Shown here: piece after piece, positions 15,094-24,598 of the stretch
Position numbering within the stretch: position 1 is the stretch's first letter
Layout of the letters: every line of letters begins with the position of its first letter
Translations under genes and position numbers: made by a program
The notes under the pieces: generated by a model
Databases searched by the model: none
Told to the model about the DNA's origin: nothing
Seen by the model: the letters and a program-made list of their open reading frames with translations, nothing else
Origin: an uncultured Selenomonadaceae bacterium
GTDB taxonomy: Bacteria > Bacillota > Negativicutes > Selenomonadales > Selenomonadaceae
Direction of reading: 5' to 3'
Assembly: GCA_905233325.1 (NCBI GenBank)
Contig: CAJODU010000010.1
Location: 1-36,327 of the forward strand
DNA: 36,327 nt

Positions 15094-15900
15094 TCATAAA
15101 GAAGACAAAATATCAACCGACAGAATGATTCCGAACAAGATTATTACTAAAAAGATTGCAGCATAATCCGGCGAGGTTATCTGCAATTTTTTCATATGTG
15201 TTCGACCTTCACCGCCGCGGTAACACCTCGCCTCCATTGCCATTGCCAGCTCATCGGCACGGCGGAAGGCTGACAAAAACAACGGCACCATTATCGGCAC
15301 CATTGCCTTTGCCCTTGCCAAAATATTGCCGGTCTCAAAATCCACTCCTCTTGCTGATTGTGCCTTGATTATCTTGTCTGTCTCCTCCAGAAGTGTCGGT
15401 ATGAATCGCAGGGCTATAGTCATCATCATAGCCAGATCGTGTGCCGGTACTCCAAACCTTGAAAGCGGCGATAATAATTTCTCTGTGGCGTCTGTCAATT
15501 TCAGCGGCGAAGTGGTGAAAGTCAACATCGACGACAGCACAATCAAAAGTATAAGTCGCAAGCTGATTAATATTCCTTTGTATACGCCCTCGTCTGTGAT
15601 CTCCAATATCCATACTTTGTATAAAATCTCACCCTCGTGGCTGACCAGATGTATGAGGAACGTGAATAATATAATCCACATCAGCGGCTTGAGTGACTTC
15701 AAAACAGTAATCGGTGAAATTCGTGATACTGCGACTATTGTGAGTGCAAAGCCCGTCAAAACAGCATAGGAAGTTATGTTGTCGATTAGGAAGATTAACA
15801 CCATAATTGCGAACAGAAGACAGATTTTTACACGCGGGTCAAGTCTGTGAATGATTGAATCGCCCGGAAAAAATTGTCCGAGCATTATATCTTGCAGCAT
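15094..15900 (-). CDS. ecfT: ECF transporter transmembrane component EcfT
   Basis: EcfT is the membrane coupling subunit of energy-coupling-factor vitamin/metal importers, linking the EcfA ATPases to the substrate-binding S component. The 268-residue protein has DSIIHRLDPRVKI at the N-terminus, four to six membrane spans, and the two coupling helices ending in Ala-Arg-Gly-like motifs, AQSARGVDF and ARCYRGGEGRT. Usually it sits in ecfA1-ecfA2-ecfT; here it lies alone behind rpoD with a 76-base gap, and neither ATPase gene nor an S component is in the window. GTGAGG serves as SD. Confidence 0.9.
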   Translation of the reverse strand: MLQDIMLGQFFPGDSIIHRLDPRVKICLLFAIMVLIFLIDNITSYAVLTGFALTIVAVSRISPITVLKSLKPLMWIILFTFLIHLVSHEGEILYKVWILEITDEGVYKGILISLRLILLIVLSSMLTFTTSPLKLTDATEKLLSPLSRFGVPAHDLAMMMTIALRFIPTLLEETDKIIKAQSARGVDFETGNILARAKAMVPIMVPLFLSAFRRADELAMAMEARCYRGGEGRTHMKKLQITSPDYAAIFLVIILFGIILSVDILSSL

Positions 15901-15976
15901 AAAGCCTCACTTTCATACATAAAATTAATAGGCGACCTCATCAACATTGTGCCGACAAAGCCGCCATATTTAAATC

Positions 15977-17209
15977 TTAGTCGAGGAAATCTTTCAATTT
16001 CTTACTTCTTGAGGGGTGGCGTAACTTCCTTAGAGCCTTTGCCTCAATTTGACGTATTCTCTCGCGAGTTACTCCGAAACTTTGTCCGACCTCTTCAAGT
16101 GTTCTTGCTCTGCCATCATCAAGCCCGAAACGCAGCCGCAAGACTCTCATTTCTCTGGGTGTCAGCGTTGAGAGTACGTCCTCAAGTTGTTCTTTGAGCA
16201 GAAGGAATGAGGCTTGATCTGCCGGTGCAAGTGCGTCCTGATCTTCAATAAAGTCACCAAGGTGAGAATCCTCCTCCTCACCGATAGGCGTCTCAAGCGA
16301 TACAGGCTCCTGAGCAATCTTCATAATTTCACGAACACGCTCAACGCTTATATCCATCTCCGCAGCAATCTCCTCGGCAGACGGGTCTCTGTTGAGTTTC
16401 TGCAACAGGTTACGAGAGACACGAATCAGCTTGTTGATCGTCTCAACCATATGGACAGGTATTCTGATAGTGCGGGCTTGATCTGCAATGGCACGAGTTA
16501 TCGCTTGACGAATCCACCAGGTAGCATATGTGCTGAATTTGTAGCCCTTATTGTAATCGAACTTCTCGACGGCTTTAATCAGACCGAGATTGCCTTCTTG
16601 AATCAGATCAAGGAACAACATTCCGCGACCTACATAACGCTTTGCTATGCTGACGACAAGCCTCAAATTGGCCTCAGCAAGTCTCTGTTTTGCTTCCTCG
16701 TCGCCTTTTTCCATCTGCTTGGCAAGTTCCACTTCCTCTTGAGCTGTCAAGAGCGGCACCCTGCCTATCTCTTTGAGGTACATTCTCACCGGATCATCAA
16801 TAGTGACGCCTTCCGGCACACTCAAGTCAACTTCAACTTCTTCTGTCTGCTTGATTGCCTCTGCATCCTCTTCAGTGTCGTCATCAGTTGAATCTTGCTC
16901 ATCTTCACTTGAATCAACGGGTTCGGCAGGTATGGTGTCACCAATAGCCTCATCATCAAGCTGAATATCGGAATCAGTCACATCAGCCACATCATCATCA
17001 ACAATTTCAATTCTTGCTTGACTGAAAGTATCGTACAACTCTTCAATATCGTCGGGTGATAAATCTTGCTTTTGGAGTGCCTCTACCAATTCGCCATAAG
17101 TCAACGTCCCACCATTCATTTGCCCTTTTCTCAAAAGATTGCTTATTATTTGGGAGCTGTGATTTACTCTATCCTCAAGCAATTTTAATTTTTTACTATT
17201 TTCTATCAT
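15977..17209 (-). CDS. rpoD: Primary sigma factor RpoD/SigA
   Basis: The housekeeping sigma factor directs RNA polymerase to -35/-10 promoters. The 410-residue protein has region 1.1 at the N-terminus, an acidic low-complexity linker (about 70-135, many Asp/Glu), region 1.2 with DPVRMYLKEIGRVPLL, region 2 with RLVVSIAKRYVGRGMLFLDLIQEGN and KFSTYATWWIRQAITRAIADQ, region 3 and region 4.2 with LEEVGQSFGVTRERIRQIEAKALRKLRH. SD AAGGGAGGTG is strong. It follows dnaG by 26 bases, the conserved dnaG-rpoD macromolecular synthesis operon. Confidence 0.98.
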   Translation of the reverse strand: MIENSKKLKLLEDRVNHSSQIISNLLRKGQMNGGTLTYGELVEALQKQDLSPDDIEELYDTFSQARIEIVDDDVADVTDSDIQLDDEAIGDTIPAEPVDSSEDEQDSTDDDTEEDAEAIKQTEEVEVDLSVPEGVTIDDPVRMYLKEIGRVPLLTAQEEVELAKQMEKGDEEAKQRLAEANLRLVVSIAKRYVGRGMLFLDLIQEGNLGLIKAVEKFDYNKGYKFSTYATWWIRQAITRAIADQARTIRIPVHMVETINKLIRVSRNLLQKLNRDPSAEEIAAEMDISVERVREIMKIAQEPVSLETPIGEEEDSHLGDFIEDQDALAPADQASFLLLKEQLEDVLSTLTPREMRVLRLRFGLDDGRARTLEEVGQSFGVTRERIRQIEAKALRKLRHPSRSKKLKDFLD

Positions 17210-17235
17210 AAGGCACCTCCCTTGTTTCCTTACGC

Positions 17236-19080
17236 CTATTTTTGATTTAATGTATCCATTTCTTTCCTGATTCGGAAATATTCATCTACTTTTTTATCAT
17301 AAACAGGATCTTCTGCAAATGTAGGATTACCTGTTTCCATTTTCTTGATTTCTTCTGCCAATTTATTGCATTTTATTCGCCGTGTTATAATCTGCATAGA
17401 TTTGACAGAATCTCTAAATGATCTCATAGTATCTTCAGATGATTCATTTTCATTTTCAATGAGAATTTTGGAAAGCTCAGAGACGGCCTCTTCGCTCAAT
17501 TCCTCAGCAGCAGTCATGTCGTTAGGTGTTTGATTATTTTCCATACATTTTTTCAGATATAACAATATCTCTTGATGAACGGGATCGAAGACTTCAATGG
17601 AAAGAATACCGCTAATATATAAAAAAGTGTCATTTTCAAGCCAAGCCATACGCAAAATCTTTCTTCCGGCGTCTAACTGTGCATTGTTTCTCACCTTCTG
17701 GCCGATTTTAACTTCTTTATCATCAGAAAATTCTCTTTTAGTGTTGTTTCTCAATTCATCGTTAACGACATCTTCACTGATCATCAATCTTCTGGCAACT
17801 TGCTTGGTATACTCGCTCTTCCGCGTCGGATCGTCGACACTGTTCAGAATAGGAAGAATTTGTTTTAAAACATTTATCTTGCCGTCAGATGATGTGTAAT
17901 CGTTGTGACTCAAAATATAATTCAAGCGATAATCAAATATTGAAAAGGCGTTATTTATAAGCTCTTTGAAGGTTTCAACACCGTGCTTTCTTATGTATTC
18001 ATCAGGGTCTTTTCCATCGGGAATAATTAAAACTTTTACTTCGGCACCGGTCTTGAGGATTATGGGCAACGCCCTTATAGTAGCCTTTTGTCCTGCCTCA
18101 TCACTATCATAGCAGAAGTAAATTTTCCGCGTATATCTCGTTAAAAGTTTAGCCTGTTCCTCAGTGAAAGCGGTTCCCAAAGACGCCACTACATTCTTTA
18201 TACCCGCACTGTAGACGGAGATAACGTCCATATATCCTTCAACAATGAGGGCAAAATCCTGTTTCCTAATCTCCTGTGCTGCTTTATTGAGTCCAAATAG
18301 CAAATGTCCCTTGTTAAAGATTAAAGTTTCCGGCGAATTTAAATATTTTGGTCTTTTGTGATTTTCGTTCTGTGTATTTGATTCAGATTCGTCCAAAACT
18401 CTTCCGCCAAAGGCCACAATGCGACCGTAGAGATCAGCTATCGGTATCATTACACGATTTCTAAATTTATCGTAAATACCGTTGTTATGCTTATTTGGCA
18501 TTGACAAACCTGCTTCAACTAATTTCTCAGGCTTCATTCCCTTTTTATTTATCAATGCTTTTGATAAGGCATCCCAACTGTCCGGCGCAAAACCTAAACT
18601 AAAATCTTCAATAGTCTCTTTACTTATTCCACGCGACTCAAGATAATTCCTGCCTGTTTTGCCATAAGTTGTCATAACTAAACAATTATGAAAAAAATCT
18701 TTTGCCAAAGTGTTGATATTTATGAGTAATTTTTCCTGCTGCTCTCTCTCTATCTGCTCCTTGGATTTATTTTTCCTGGAGCGAGGCATCTCTATTCCCA
18801 GACGTTCCGCCTGTAGTTTTACAGCTTCAAAGTATGAGATATTTTCAACGAGCGAGATAAATTTGAAAACATTTCCACCCGCATGGCAGCCGAAACAATA
18901 AAAAAAACCTTTCTCCGGACTGACTGAAAATGAGGGCGTCTTTTCATTGTGAAACGGACAACAGCCCCAATATTTGTTACCCTTCCTTTTAAGTGATACA
19001 TACTTGGAGACAACGGAGAATATATCCGAACTTTCGCGGACTTTGTCAACAAACATATTCATTTCATCGTTGTCAAACAT
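17236..19080 (-). CDS. dnaG: DNA primase
   Basis: DnaG makes RNA primers at the replication fork. The 614-residue protein has the N-terminal CHC2 zinc finger (CPFHNEKTPSFSV ... FYCFGCHAGG), the catalytic core with a Toprim domain (LIVEGYMDVISVYSAG with the catalytic Glu; CYDSDEAGQKA with the Asp pair) and a C-terminal helicase-binding region. ATG 19080 is chosen because GGAGGTAGGAG lies just upstream and the frame extension to 19113 would translate through this SD. dnaG and rpoD form one operon. Confidence 0.97.
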   Translation of the reverse strand: MFDNDEMNMFVDKVRESSDIFSVVSKYVSLKRKGNKYWGCCPFHNEKTPSFSVSPEKGFFYCFGCHAGGNVFKFISLVENISYFEAVKLQAERLGIEMPRSRKNKSKEQIEREQQEKLLININTLAKDFFHNCLVMTTYGKTGRNYLESRGISKETIEDFSLGFAPDSWDALSKALINKKGMKPEKLVEAGLSMPNKHNNGIYDKFRNRVMIPIADLYGRIVAFGGRVLDESESNTQNENHKRPKYLNSPETLIFNKGHLLFGLNKAAQEIRKQDFALIVEGYMDVISVYSAGIKNVVASLGTAFTEEQAKLLTRYTRKIYFCYDSDEAGQKATIRALPIILKTGAEVKVLIIPDGKDPDEYIRKHGVETFKELINNAFSIFDYRLNYILSHNDYTSSDGKINVLKQILPILNSVDDPTRKSEYTKQVARRLMISEDVVNDELRNNTKREFSDDKEVKIGQKVRNNAQLDAGRKILRMAWLENDTFLYISGILSIEVFDPVHQEILLYLKKCMENNQTPNDMTAAEELSEEAVSELSKILIENENESSEDTMRSFRDSVKSMQIITRRIKCNKLAEEIKKMETGNPTFAEDPVYDKKVDEYFRIRKEMDTLNQK

Positions 19081-19186
19081 TAATCTCCTACCTCCAGTAA
19101 CATATATATTCAATAAATTTTTAAAATTTCCTTTTTCTGCTCAATAATTTTTATTTTTTGTATTTTAATGATGAATTTTTTGCACC

Positions 19187-19220
19187 AAAAAACCGGCAGC
19201 CTCGTCGACCGTCGGTTTTA
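19187..19220 (-). terminator. Rho-independent terminator of the EAL gene
   Basis: On the minus strand AAAACCG pairs with CGGTTTT, extended by CGGTC/GGCTG with G-U pairs, and is followed by TTTTTT. It lies directly after the EAL gene stop and before dnaG. Confidence 0.75.
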
Positions 19221-19227
19221 TTATTTT

Positions 19228-20919
19228 TTACTTTTTCAGTCTTCTGAGAAATACATCTTCCATTTCAGGATATCCGAAGAAGAAACCTTGAATATAATCA
19301 GCCTCACATTCATCACGAAGGAATATATAGGCTTTCTCCTCCTCAACGCCCTCTATACAAACTTTCATTCCAATCGAATGACAAAGTTTAATGGCATATT
19401 TCACAAGATTGCGATCAAATTCATTTTTCAAAATATCTTGAATGAAGACTCGATCAATCTTGATGATATTGCAGTTGAAATTTTTCAAAAAACCAAGTGA
19501 AGAGTAACCCGTTCCGAAATCGTCCATTGCAATTTGTATTCCAAGCTCATGGAAGGCGGAGAATTGTTTATTGACAAATTCCCAGTCGTAGACGTTTTGA
19601 CTCTCCGTAAGCTCAAATGTCAATGTGGTAGGATCAATTTGATGACGTTCAATACAATCTTGCACAAATGGGAAGAACATATGCTCCTCAAGCTGATAAA
19701 GTGAAATATTTATACTCATCTGGAAGTCAGGCATATACTCCTGCCACTTTTTCGCGGTTATGACAGCATTTTCAATGATCCAGTGACCGACCGGAATGAT
19801 CATGCGGGATTTTTCAAGCATCGGGATAAACTGCATGGGAGCGACTACACTGCCATCTTTATCATACCAACGCAGCAGAGCCTCAGCACCAATCAAGTGA
19901 CCGTCTTTGGCATCAACCTGCGGCTGATAACATAAGAAAAAGTCCTCGCAGCCTCTTGCAATGCTGTTCTGCATCAGATTCATCATACCTATATCATAAC
20001 GCCAGCGATCGTAAGTCTCTTTACTGAAGAAGGCAATCTGATCGCGGCCTTTCTGCCTTGCAATCTCCAACGCAACCTCAGCATACCTCAAGAGCGTCAC
20101 CTCATCAGAGGCGTCAGTAGGATAGAACGCAGCACCGGCGGAGGCAGTACAATAAATCGTATCCTCAACATTCCTGATCTCACGCATACAGAGCTGGACA
20201 CTGGAGAAGAATATCTCAATCTCCTCAGGCATACCATAGGGCATAAACAAACCGAACATATAACCGTCAAGTTTGTAGAGGCGAATATCCGGCGGCAAAA
20301 TATCCATTATATTTTGAGCAATCTGTTTGAGGGCTATATCACCAAATTTATGACCATAAGTTTCATTTATGATGTGGAAATTATCAAGACCTATAACTAC
20401 AATAGCACCGTGAGCATCTTCGGAGTTATTAAGCTCTCGTTGAATTGCTGCATCAAATGAGCGGCGATTCAAAAGACCTGTGGTATGATCGGCGTTGAGT
20501 TTCAAATCCATTCTCAAGATTATACCCGACCAAATGGAAGGTTCACCGTTTTCATCTCTTCCAATGGAGCCGTGACAACTCATCCAAACATATTCACCAT
20601 CCGGCATGCAAAAACGATATTCAAAATCGTGATCGTCATCGTTGGCTGTCTGGATAAAATTCTTTTTTAAGCCTTCCTCAAAACGCTCAACATCATCATA
20701 ATGCACCACAGATGTAAGGCGAGACTCAAAGTCATCAACAACATTAGACGGGAACTGAAAATCTCTGACAAAGTTGTCAGACAGCAACACCGCTTTTTCT
20801 TTGAGGTCTGCGGCAAAAACATAAGTCCGCGGCACTGTTTTTTGGAGTGCATCGAAATATGTCCTAATTTTTGAAAGAGGTGATCCGTCTCGTATAATTT
20901 CACTCGTTTCTTTTATCAT
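19228..20919 (-). CDS. PAS-GGDEF(degenerate)-EAL protein, probable cyclic-di-GMP phosphodiesterase
   Basis: The 563-residue cytoplasmic protein has a PAS-like sensor (about 25-140, ending in WSGIILRMDLK), a GGDEF domain (about 145-300) and an EAL domain (about 310-563). The GGDEF signature is DGYMF at 218-222, so cyclic-di-GMP synthesis is not expected. The EAL domain keeps the catalytic set: GAEALLRW (344-351), NISLYQL, FELTES, MDDFGTGYSSLG, IIKIDR and CIEGVEEE. It should hydrolyse cyclic-di-GMP, perhaps tuned by PAS and by GTP binding to the inactive GGDEF. SD AAAGGAAG precedes ATG; a terminator follows at 19187-19220. Its position between glyS and dnaG is a lineage-specific insertion into a conserved block. 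Confidence 0.93.
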   Translation of the reverse strand: MIKETSEIIRDGSPLSKIRTYFDALQKTVPRTYVFAADLKEKAVLLSDNFVRDFQFPSNVVDDFESRLTSVVHYDDVERFEEGLKKNFIQTANDDDHDFEYRFCMPDGEYVWMSCHGSIGRDENGEPSIWSGIILRMDLKLNADHTTGLLNRRSFDAAIQRELNNSEDAHGAIVVIGLDNFHIINETYGHKFGDIALKQIAQNIMDILPPDIRLYKLDGYMFGLFMPYGMPEEIEIFFSSVQLCMREIRNVEDTIYCTASAGAAFYPTDASDEVTLLRYAEVALEIARQKGRDQIAFFSKETYDRWRYDIGMMNLMQNSIARGCEDFFLCYQPQVDAKDGHLIGAEALLRWYDKDGSVVAPMQFIPMLEKSRMIIPVGHWIIENAVITAKKWQEYMPDFQMSINISLYQLEEHMFFPFVQDCIERHQIDPTTLTFELTESQNVYDWEFVNKQFSAFHELGIQIAMDDFGTGYSSLGFLKNFNCNIIKIDRVFIQDILKNEFDRNLVKYAIKLCHSIGMKVCIEGVEEEKAYIFLRDECEADYIQGFFFGYPEMEDVFLRRLKK

Positions 20920-21022
20920 AAATTATCTTCCTTTATCTAAAACTCCTCACATGAAGAATAATTACAATCTCTTTTCTAAATTCGATATGCGGAAAATAAT
21001 TCCTGCCAATTTCACGAAAAAG

Positions 21023-23053
21023 TCACAAAACAATTTTTCCAAATGTTGCAACTTGTGAAAGGAGATTGTCTATTGATTTAAGGAGAGCGAGACGATTGCT
21101 GCGAATTTTAAGATCATCGTCCATAACCATAACCGAATCAAAGAAGGAATCTATAGGCGTTGAAAGTTTTGGAAGAGCCTCAAGAGTGCCGACATAATCA
21201 CATTTGTTGATGAGTTCCTCCGCAACAACCTTAATGGCCTCAAAAGCCTTGTAAAGTGCCACTTCAGCATCAACAGTGAGCAAGTTGGCCTTAATGTCGG
21301 TTGAATATGCCTTATTTGCAAGATTGCTGACACGGACGAAGGATTGAATTGTCTTTGTTGAATCGGCAGTCTTGACGAAATCAGCAAGAGCCGCTGCCTT
21401 CAAAGTAACGCTGTAAATGTCGTCAACATCGTCTATCACGGCGTCAATGACATCATATCTGGCAGAATCGGACAGAACATTCTTGATTCTGAGACGCATA
21501 AAACGCCCAACTTCATCAGTGATTTTGAGTAGATCCATTGCCACGTCAACAATTTTGCTCAAAGAGAGCGACCATTTAGCCTCAATGATTGTGTTGACGA
21601 TACCGAGTGCTTGGCGTCTGAGGGCAAAGGGATCCTGCGAGCCGGTTGGTACAAGACCTCTGCTGAAAGTTGCAACTATATTATCAATCTTGTCTGCCAG
21701 GCTTACAATGCGGCCTGCTGTAGTCTTTGGCTGGGAATCACCGGCAAATCGCGGCATATAGTGTTCATCAATCGCCATAAATACTGCGGAGTCCTCACCG
21801 TCGAGTTTGGCGTATTCACGACCCATAACGCCTTGCAGTTCAGTAAACTCTGTGACCATTCCCGTCACGAGATCAGCTTTTGAAAGCTGTGCTGCGCGAA
21901 TTGCGTGTTCCTTATCTTTAGAATCGACTTTCAACGAATCTGCAATCACTTCAGCCAATTTTTCAAGGCGTTCAGTTTTTTCATAGATTGATCCGAGTCC
22001 CTCTTGGAAGACGACGGTTTTCAGCTTGTCACGATGTTGCTCAAGTGACTTTTTGCGATCTTCATTAAAGAAGAATTGTGCATCTTCAAGCCTTGCCTTC
22101 AACACACGCTCATTTCCGTGCTGCACAATGTCAAGATACTCTCGACCGCCGTTGCGAATGGTGATAAACAGCGGCATTAATTCACCCTCGAACGTTTTGA
22201 CAGGGAAGTAACGCTGATGATCACGCATAGGCGTAATGACAGCCTCAGCAGGTAATTTGAGATATTCAGTATCAAATTTACCGGCAAGAGCTGTCGGATA
22301 TTCAACGAGATAGAGGACTTCTTCAAGAAGGTCGTCTGTAATTTCAGCCTTGCCTCCACATTCTTTGGCAACGGCCTCAATCTCAGCAATGATCATAGAA
22401 CGACGCTGCTCTTGATCGACAATTACAAATTCCTTCTCACAATCCGCAACATAGTCTGCCGCCTTAGCGATCTCAAACTCACCGTCACCAAGGAACCTGT
22501 GACCGCGTGACTTCCTGCCGCTCTGCACTTTTGCCACTTCAAACGGAACGATCTCATCACCGAAGAGGGCTACAATCCACCTCAAGGGTCTGATGAATTT
22601 AAAATCAAGTTCACCCCAGCGCATATTATTGGGGAAGTTCAAGTCACAGATGATTTTGGGCAAGATACTTTTGAGGAGTTCGTCAACGGCGTGACCCTTT
22701 TCGTGGACGATTGCATAAACATAGCCGTCTTTAGTCACGAGATCAGCAGGATCAACTTTCTGCCCGCGTGCGAAACCGATTGCCGCCTTGGAGGGCTTGC
22801 CTTCAGCATCAAATGCTATTTTTGCGGAAGGTCCGCGTTTTTCTTCTGAAATATCAGCCTGCTGCTCCTCAACATCTTTAATCAGCAAAGCCAGCCTTCT
22901 CGGTGTGCCAAGCGTCTTTACTTCACCGACGCCGATTCTTGATTCCTTGAAGGCGTTCTCTGCAAGTGTCTTCAACTGTGATAAAATATTCGGCATTGCG
23001 TGTGCCGGTATCTCTTCTGTTCCAATCTCCAGCAGGAGTTCTCTTTTGCTCAT
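21023..23053 (-). CDS. glyS: Glycine--tRNA ligase beta subunit
   Basis: GlyS is the large subunit of the bacterial alpha2beta2 glycyl-tRNA synthetase, contributing tRNA recognition. The 676-residue protein starts MSKRELLLEIGTEEIPA, the family start, and contains FNNMRWGELDFKFIRPLRWIVAL-like sequence (written NMRWG at about residue 148), MRDHQRYFPV, FFNEDRKKSLEQH, SKADLVTGMVTEFTELQG and a C-terminal anticodon-binding DALR domain. ATG 23053 has GAGGTG nine bases upstream; the GTG at 23065 is inside that SD. It follows glyQ by 26 bases in one operon. Confidence 0.97.
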   Translation of the reverse strand: MSKRELLLEIGTEEIPAHAMPNILSQLKTLAENAFKESRIGVGEVKTLGTPRRLALLIKDVEEQQADISEEKRGPSAKIAFDAEGKPSKAAIGFARGQKVDPADLVTKDGYVYAIVHEKGHAVDELLKSILPKIICDLNFPNNMRWGELDFKFIRPLRWIVALFGDEIVPFEVAKVQSGRKSRGHRFLGDGEFEIAKAADYVADCEKEFVIVDQEQRRSMIIAEIEAVAKECGGKAEITDDLLEEVLYLVEYPTALAGKFDTEYLKLPAEAVITPMRDHQRYFPVKTFEGELMPLFITIRNGGREYLDIVQHGNERVLKARLEDAQFFFNEDRKKSLEQHRDKLKTVVFQEGLGSIYEKTERLEKLAEVIADSLKVDSKDKEHAIRAAQLSKADLVTGMVTEFTELQGVMGREYAKLDGEDSAVFMAIDEHYMPRFAGDSQPKTTAGRIVSLADKIDNIVATFSRGLVPTGSQDPFALRRQALGIVNTIIEAKWSLSLSKIVDVAMDLLKITDEVGRFMRLRIKNVLSDSARYDVIDAVIDDVDDIYSVTLKAAALADFVKTADSTKTIQSFVRVSNLANKAYSTDIKANLLTVDAEVALYKAFEAIKVVAEELINKCDYVGTLEALPKLSTPIDSFFDSVMVMDDDLKIRSNRLALLKSIDNLLSQVATFGKIVL

Positions 23054-23079
23054 ATTCAATATCACCTCTTTGCGATATA

Positions 23080-23949
23080 TTATTTCTTCAACATAGGATA
23101 GCCGAGTTCTTCACGCTGCTTTAAATAGCACTCTGCACACATTCTTGCCAGCTTGCGAACGCGGCCAATGAATGCTGTCCGTTCACTGACACTGATTGCA
23201 CCCCTCGCGTCAAGCAGATTGAATGTATGGGAACACTTCAAAACATAATCATAAGCAGGGTGGACATAGCCGAGTTTGATAACACGCACCGCCTCAGCCT
23301 CATACTTTTCAAACAGATCAAATAAAAGATTCTCATCAGAAAGATCAAACGAATAGCTTGACTGCTCAAATTCATTCTGATGAAAAATGTCGCCGTATGT
23401 TACGTCGTCGGTCCATTTTACGTCGTAGACGTTCTCAACGCCCTGAATGTACATGGCAAGACGCTCAAGACCGTAGGTTATCTCAACCGCAACAGGCTTT
23501 ATATCTTGACTGCCGACCTGCTGGAAATATGTAAACTGCGTTATCTCCATACCGTCAAGCCAGACTTCCCAACCGAGACCCCAAGCTCCAAGCGTCGGCG
23601 ATTCCCAGTTATCCTCAACAAAGCGAATATCATGCTTTTTAGCCTCAATGCCGATTGCTGCAAGGCTGTCAAGGTATAATTCTTGAATATTATCCGGCGA
23701 AGGTTTCATAATAAGCTGTAACTGATGATGCTGATAAAGTCTGTTGGGATTATCACCATAACGGCCGTCAGCAGGTCTTCTGGACGGCTCAACATAAGCC
23801 ACATTCCAAGGTTCCGGTCCGAGTACGCGCAGGAATGTAAAGGGATTCATTGTACCTGCACCCTTTTCAACATCATAAGGTTCAGCTAATATACAGCCTT
23901 GATCTGACCAAAACTTTTGAAGTGCCAAGACGAGTTCTTGAAATTTCAT
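23080..23949 (-). CDS. glyQ: Glycine--tRNA ligase alpha subunit
   Basis: GlyQ is the catalytic subunit that activates glycine with ATP and, with GlyS, charges tRNA-Gly. The 289-residue protein shows FWSDQGCILAEPYDVEKGAG, YVEPSRRPADGRYGDNPNR, HHQLQLIMKPSP, DNWESPTLGAWGLGWEVWLDG, EITYGLERLAMY and SERTAFIGRVRKLAR, all diagnostic. SD GAGGAGG lies eleven bases from ATG. The promoter at 23985-24013 leaves a leader of only about 30 bases, too short for a glycine T-box, which is unusual among Firmicute glyQS operons. Confidence 0.97.
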   Translation of the reverse strand: MKFQELVLALQKFWSDQGCILAEPYDVEKGAGTMNPFTFLRVLGPEPWNVAYVEPSRRPADGRYGDNPNRLYQHHQLQLIMKPSPDNIQELYLDSLAAIGIEAKKHDIRFVEDNWESPTLGAWGLGWEVWLDGMEITQFTYFQQVGSQDIKPVAVEITYGLERLAMYIQGVENVYDVKWTDDVTYGDIFHQNEFEQSSYSFDLSDENLLFDLFEKYEAEAVRVIKLGYVHPAYDYVLKCSHTFNLLDARGAISVSERTAFIGRVRKLARMCAECYLKQREELGYPMLKK

Positions 23950-23984
23950 TAGCGTTTATTTCCTCCTCAATTAAATTCCCTATA

Positions 23985-24013
23985 GTTATAACAAATCTTT
24001 AAATAAATGTCAA
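23985..24013 (-). promoter_or_regulatory. glyQS promoter
   Basis: On the minus strand TTGACA (24008-24013) and TATAAC (23985-23990) are separated by 17 bases. Near-consensus, and correctly placed for glyQ. Confidence 0.7.
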
Positions 24014-24022
24014 TTTTTTATC

Positions 24023-24463
24023 TCACCAATAATGAGGTTGTCGCCAATCAGGCAATTTTGTGCCGGTAAACAGTTCCAATATAGGTTTGAAGAACATATA
24101 TACCAAGCCCCATGCCGGTATCAGAGAGATTCCAAAAAATAATATTAAATTTAGAATTAGTGCTGCGAGTGATTTTTTAATGATAGCATAGAATGAAAGA
24201 ATAGCACAAACTCCCCAGATTGCCATTTGCCAATATTCAGCACCAAGGACATTGTTGTATTTTGCATAGATCAGTATACTCGTGACAATGAGAATCAGTG
24301 CAGACAAGGCAAAAATCCATTTATATCGTCTTGTGACTGAAAAAAAGCCTTCCTTCTTTTCTTCTGAGGCTGTCTCGCTGCTTTTATTTTCCACATTGAT
24401 TTTATCTTCATTCAACGAGAGTTGCTGATCCGTTGACTGTTGATCGTTTCTGCCGTCCTCCAT
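24023..24463 (-). CDS. Small membrane protein of unknown function
   Basis: I do not recognise this family. The 146-residue product has a polar, acidic N-terminal 40-45 residues (Gln, Asn, Glu rich) that should be cytosolic, then three to four hydrophobic spans: about 48-68 (WIFALSALILIVTSILIYA), 76-95, 98-124 (LILFFGISLIPAWGLVYMFF). ATG 24463 follows GGAGAGG; an in-frame GTG two codons earlier lies inside the SD. It has its own promoter (24514-24542) and precedes the glyQ promoter, so it looks like a separate unit. Confidence 0.75.
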   Translation of the reverse strand: MEDGRNDQQSTDQQLSLNEDKINVENKSSETASEEKKEGFFSVTRRYKWIFALSALILIVTSILIYAKYNNVLGAEYWQMAIWGVCAILSFYAIIKKSLAALILNLILFFGISLIPAWGLVYMFFKPILELFTGTKLPDWRQPHYW

Positions 24464-24513
24464 ATCCACCTCTCCTCAAAATTTTAATAAAATTTACAAA
24501 AAATATCATTTTA

Positions 24514-24542
24514 ATTTTACTACTAATCTTTCCGCTTGTCTA
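24514..24542 (-). promoter_or_regulatory. Candidate promoter of the small membrane protein gene
   Basis: On the minus strand TAGACA (24537-24542) and TAAAAT (24514-24519) are 17 bases apart, five of six matches each. Confidence 0.55.
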
Positions 24543-24543
24543 C

Positions 24544-24583
24544 AAAAATAAAAAATAACCTTTCCGAAAAATTGAAAGGCTGT
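24544..24583 (-). terminator. Terminator ending the GTPase-agp-metA operon
   Basis: On the minus strand AGCCTTTC pairs with GAAAGGTT (one G-U), followed by a T-rich tail with two runs of T. It lies about 15 bases after the stop of the exported-protein gene 24599-25222. Confidence 0.75.
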
Positions 24584-24598
24584 ATTTTTGGTGTTGAT

